From Clostridia bacterium (lineage in GTDB: Bacteria > Bacillota_A > Clostridia > Oscillospirales > CAG-272): a DNA stretch of 8,471 nucleotides. The notes under the pieces were generated by a model that worked only from the letters and a program-made list of their open reading frames with translations, made no database searches and was not told the origin of the DNA. Position 1 is the first letter of the stretch; each line of letters opens with the position of its first letter. The stretch spans positions 1-8,471 of the forward strand of contig JAFQLN010000142.1 of the NCBI GenBank assembly GCA_017414585.1, read 5' to 3'. Shown in pieces: positions 6,105 to 8,471 of this stretch. The position numbers and the translations under genes are program-made.

Positions 6105-7364
6105 ATGAAAACCACCCTTGCAATCATGCAGGCGGCGAAAGCTGTCACACCGACAATCATGTCCGCCTCCACGGAAGAAAAGAATGCCATTCTCGAAGCC
6201 ATGGCGACCCGCCTGACCGAAGCTGTCCCCGATATTCTTGCGGAAAACGAAGCGGATGTGGCTGCCGCACGCGGACGTATTTCCGATGTGATGATCGACC
6301 GCCTCCGCCTGACCGAAGCGCGCATTCTTGCCATGGCAGACGGAATCCGTGACGTCATGCGTCTTCCCGATCCGGCTTACCGTGTTCTCGGAACCGCTGT
6401 CCGCGAAGACGGTCTGACCATTGAAAAAACCGCTGTGCCGCTCGGCGTCATCGCTATCATCTACGAGAGCAGACCGAACGTCACCTCCGATGCGGCGGCA
6501 CTGTGCGTCAAAAGCGGCAACGCAGTCATTCTCCGCGGGGGAAAGGACGCATACCGCTCCTCCGCCGCTGTTGTGAAAGCCCTGCGCAAAGGATGCGAAG
6601 ACGCGGGATTCCCTGCCGATCTCGTCTGCCAGGTGGAAGACATCACCCGCCAGAGTTCCATCGACCTCATGCACGGCGTGGGATACATCGACCTGCTCAT
6701 TCCCCGCGGCGGTGCAGGACTGATCCGCACGTGCGTCGAGGAAGCGAAAGTGCCGTGCATTGAAACGGGTACGGGCATCTGCCACATCTACGTGGACGAA
6801 GCGGCGGATCTTTCCATGGCAGTAAAGATTCTCGAAAATGCGAAAACCTCCCGCCCGTCCGTCTGCAATGCGGCTGAGGTCTGTCTGGTGAACGAAAAAA
6901 TCGCGGACAGATTCCTGCCGATGCTGCGCGAAGCGTTGGTAGATCAGCGCATTGCCGGCGGAAAAGTACCTGTTGAGCTGCGGCTGGACGAAAAAGCGGC
7001 GGCAGTCATCGAAGGCACAGCGGCTTCGGAAACGGATTTCGATACGGAATTTCTCGACTACATTCTTGCTGTCCGCACAGTCTCCGGCGTGGACGAAGCA
7101 ATCCGGCATATCGCGGCACACTCAACGCATCACAGCGAATCCATCGTGACCGAAAACACAGAAGCAGCCGAAAAATTCCTGCGCACGGTCGATTCCGCAG
7201 CCGTATACCACAATGCAAGCACGCGCTTCACGGACGGAGGCGAATTCGGACTCGGCTGCGAAATGGGCATTTCCACGCAGAAGCTGCACGCACGCGGTCC
7301 GATGGGACTCGGTGAACTGTGCACATACAAGTATATCGTGCGCGGAAACGGTCATGTACGGTAA
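6105..7364 (+). CDS. proA: Gamma-glutamyl phosphate reductase (glutamate-5-semialdehyde dehydrogenase)
   Basis: This enzyme reduces gamma-glutamyl phosphate with NADPH to glutamate-5-semialdehyde, the second step of proline synthesis from glutamate, in the cytoplasm. The 419-residue length is normal. Visible landmarks are VPLGVIAIIYESRPNVT (111-127), GNAVILRGGKDA (138-149), and the catalytic cysteine in SRPSVCNAAE (Cys254). The C-terminal family signature lies at 378-410 (GGEFGLGCEMGIS and ARGPMGLGELCTYKY). ATG 6105 is preferred because AGGA (6095-6098) is 6 nt upstream; an in-frame GTG at 6090 would add five residues and place the ribosome site inside the gene. It follows the DUF4340 gene by 25 bp with no visible terminator or good promoter, suggesting readthrough from the ABC genes. 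proC follows after 10 bp. proB, whose product supplies its substrate, is not in the window. Confidence 0.96.
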   Translation: MKTTLAIMQAAKAVTPTIMSASTEEKNAILEAMATRLTEAVPDILAENEADVAAARGRISDVMIDRLRLTEARILAMADGIRDVMRLPDPAYRVLGTAVREDGLTIEKTAVPLGVIAIIYESRPNVTSDAAALCVKSGNAVILRGGKDAYRSSAAVVKALRKGCEDAGFPADLVCQVEDITRQSSIDLMHGVGYIDLLIPRGGAGLIRTCVEEAKVPCIETGTGICHIYVDEAADLSMAVKILENAKTSRPSVCNAAEVCLVNEKIADRFLPMLREALVDQRIAGGKVPVELRLDEKAAAVIEGTAASETDFDTEFLDYILAVRTVSGVDEAIRHIAAHSTHHSESIVTENTEAAEKFLRTVDSAAVYHNASTRFTDGGEFGLGCEMGISTQKLHARGPMGLGELCTYKYIVRGNGHVR

Positions 7365-7374
7365 GGAGGACATC

Positions 7375-8172
7375 ATGTACAAACTCGGATTCATCGGCGT
7401 CGGCAATATGGGCGGTGCTCTGCTCGATGCCTGCGCGAAGAAAATTGACGGGCGGGATATCATTATTTCCGACTATGACGACAGAAAAACCGCGCATTTT
7501 GCAAAAAAATACGGCTGTACCGTCAGCGCATCGGAAGATACTGCGGCACGTGCGGAATATCTTTTCATCGGCGTGAAGCCGCAGTTTGCACAAGATACTT
7601 TCGCGCAGATCCGTAAATCTCTGATGGAACGTCAGACGCATCCTGTTATCATCTCGATGATGGCGGGCATCACGATGGCGCGCATCAGTGAACTGTCGGG
7701 CGTCTCGCATTCGATCATCCGGATCATGCCCAATGTAGCGGCATCTGTTGGCGAGGCAATGATCCTCTGCTCCTCCCTTGACGCCACCGGCGCACAGCTT
7801 GCAGAATTCAAGGATTTCATGTCCGAGACAGGCAAGCTCGATTTCGTTGCGGAGCATCTGATCGACGCGGGCACGGCTGTCCAGGGCTGCGGTCCGGCGT
7901 ATGTGTGTATGTTCGTCGAAGCGCTCGCGGACGGTGCGGTCAAATGCGGAATTCCGCGCGCCAAGGCTTATGAATACGCAGTCCAGACCATCAAGGGTAC
8001 AGCGGTTCTGCTCGAAGAAAGCGGACGCCATCCCGGTGATGTGAAGGACTCCGTCACCTCCCCCGCCGGCTCGACCATTGAAGGGGTCGAAGCGCTGGAA
8101 GAACACGGATTCCGTTATGCGGTGATGCAGGCGGTCGTCCGGGCATACGAGAAAAACGCCAAACTGAAATAA
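7375..8172 (+). CDS. proC: Pyrroline-5-carboxylate reductase
   Basis: This enzyme reduces 1-pyrroline-5-carboxylate to L-proline with NAD(P)H, the last step of proline synthesis. The 265-residue length is typical. The N-terminal Rossmann nucleotide loop reads GFIGVGNMGGA (5-15). IGVKPQ (65-70), RIMPN (116-120) and QGCGPAYV (170-177) are family landmarks. The C-terminal helical dimerisation domain holds HPGDVKDSVTSPAGSTIEG (219-237). Two positions differ from the common consensus: Cys172 where GSGPAY is usual, and SPAGST where SPGGTT is usual. Both changes are mild, so activity is expected. ATG 7375 is chosen because AAGGAGG (7363-7369) lies just upstream and the Rossmann motif starts at residue 5; the frame is open further upstream inside proA. 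It is the last gene of the apparent operon and is followed directly by a terminator. Confidence 0.96.
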   Translation: MYKLGFIGVGNMGGALLDACAKKIDGRDIIISDYDDRKTAHFAKKYGCTVSASEDTAARAEYLFIGVKPQFAQDTFAQIRKSLMERQTHPVIISMMAGITMARISELSGVSHSIIRIMPNVAASVGEAMILCSSLDATGAQLAEFKDFMSETGKLDFVAEHLIDAGTAVQGCGPAYVCMFVEALADGAVKCGIPRAKAYEYAVQTIKGTAVLLEESGRHPGDVKDSVTSPAGSTIEGVEALEEHGFRYAVMQAVVRAYEKNAKLK

Positions 8173-8176
8173 AGAC

Positions 8177-8220
8177 AATGCCGCACGGTGACACGCTTCA
8201 TCCTGCGGCATTTTTCGTTT
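8177..8220 (+). terminator. Rho-independent terminator of the ABC-proAC operon
   Basis: AATGCCGCA (8177-8185) and TGCGGCATT (8204-8212) form a perfect 9-bp stem. Inner pairing GG-TGA with TCA-CC around a 6-nt loop extends it. TTTTTCGTTTTT follows from 8211. It starts 4 nt after the proC stop codon. Confidence 0.9.
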
Positions 8221-8348
8221 TTCTCCGACTTTCGTGTATATTATTGCATATTTTTTCCACGGCAACAGCATTTACTTTAGAAATTCAATTTGAAGTTAAC
8301 AAGATGTCTGTCAGGTGAAAAAAAGATTTGAACCAAGCCTTCCCCTGA
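8221..8348. other. AT-rich spacer after the operon, no confident feature
   Basis: The stretch is AT-rich with a short near-palindrome, TTCAATTTGAA (8284-8294). A GTG-initiated 18-codon frame (8315-8371) and an ATG at 8304 followed after three codons by TGA are both too short to support. No convincing sigma-A promoter or ribosome site was found for the open frame to the right. Confidence 0.3.
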
Positions 8349-8471
8349 ATGAACTTGAACTATCTGCGTAACACTGCTCAGTTCCGCTTTGCAGGTTGTG
8401 GTCAGGTTGTTGACGAGACTGATGGCTATAAGCTGCTCACTATTATCAACGATTTCGGTGCACAGCAGTAC
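8349..8471 (+). other. Unidentified open frame running off the right edge (possible partial gene)
   Basis: From ATG 8349 the plus strand is open for 41 codons to the window end, starting MNLNYLRNTAQF and containing GCGQVVDETDGYKLL. I do not recognise the family. Against it being a real start: no Shine-Dalgarno lies upstream, and TGA stops sit in the same frame at 8346-8348 and 8316-8318. For it: the codons are regular (GGT, GTT, CGT, ACT, AAC, TTC; no rare Ile, Leu or Arg codons) and differ from the GGC/GCC/ACC-rich operon, as in a highly expressed or imported gene. The exactly antisense frame is also open, from 8471 down to a TAA near 8279, so strand is uncertain. It could be the start of a gene, the tail of a minus-strand gene, or a remnant of a mobile element. 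Confidence 0.22.

Noticed and set aside
5862..7121. Long minus-strand frame across the end of the DUF4340 gene and proA (and a similar one at 7228-8271 over proC)
   Set aside because: Both lie opposite well-identified plus-strand genes and encode Arg/His/Cys-rich strings typical of antisense frames.
7213..7374. Upstream extension of proC into proA
   Set aside because: AAGGAGG just before ATG 7375 and the Rossmann motif at residue 5 fix the start; the extension is a frame inside proA.
8304..8471. Recoding of TGA to extend the right-edge frame upstream to ATG 8304
   Set aside because: TGA is used as a normal stop for the ATPase and permease genes here, and no recoding signal is seen.
1..8471. 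CRISPR array, phage genes or insertion sequence
   Set aside because: No spaced direct repeats, transposase, integrase or phage structural genes are recognisable; only the unidentified right edge leaves room for a mobile-element border.

Overview
The window looks like chromosomal DNA of an anaerobic Firmicute, most likely a Clostridia/Oscillospirales-type gut bacterium (inference). The grounds are strong Shine-Dalgarno sites (AAAGGAGG, GGAGGA), consensus sigma-A promoters, a tRNA gene without encoded CCA, moderately GC-rich genes flanked by AT-rich spacers, and the protein families present. No phage, CRISPR or recognisable transposase gene is visible.

Layout. Positions 1-324 hold no protein gene: a 14-bp perfect palindrome, a terminator-like hairpin probably belonging to a gene left of the window, and an A-tract-rich, perfect-consensus promoter. 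That promoter drives a tRNA-Thr(GGT) gene at 325-397. Two hairpin terminators follow (407-440 and 466-516), separating the tRNA from a convergent gene for a UPF0126/TRIC-type cation channel protein (521-1198, minus). The 293-bp divergent spacer 1199-1491 carries a good minus-strand promoter for the channel gene, an AT-rich inverted repeat, and an extended -10 promoter for the plus-strand genes.

From 1492 to 8172 six plus-strand genes are packed with gaps of 4-25 bp and end at one clear terminator (8177-8220), so they probably form one operon. The first four encode a Gld-like ABC system: an ATPase with a long charged C-terminal tail, an ABC-2 permease, a GldG-like membrane-anchored extracellular protein and a DUF4340 membrane-anchored protein. 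Together they suggest a cell-envelope ABC complex whose substrate is unknown; Bacteroidetes relatives (GldA/GldF/GldG) serve gliding motility. The last two genes are proA (gamma-glutamyl phosphate reductase) and proC (pyrroline-5-carboxylate reductase), the second and final steps of proline synthesis from glutamate. proB is not in the window.

The last ~250 bases (8221-8471) are unassigned. They contain an open frame running off the right edge (8349-8471) whose codon use differs from the operon; I could not identify it and its antisense frame is also open.

The most notable item is the Gld-like ABC/DUF4340 module in a presumably non-gliding Firmicute and its apparent co-transcription with proline genes. 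The module is known as a gene neighbourhood but its role outside Bacteroidetes is, as far as I know, unresolved.
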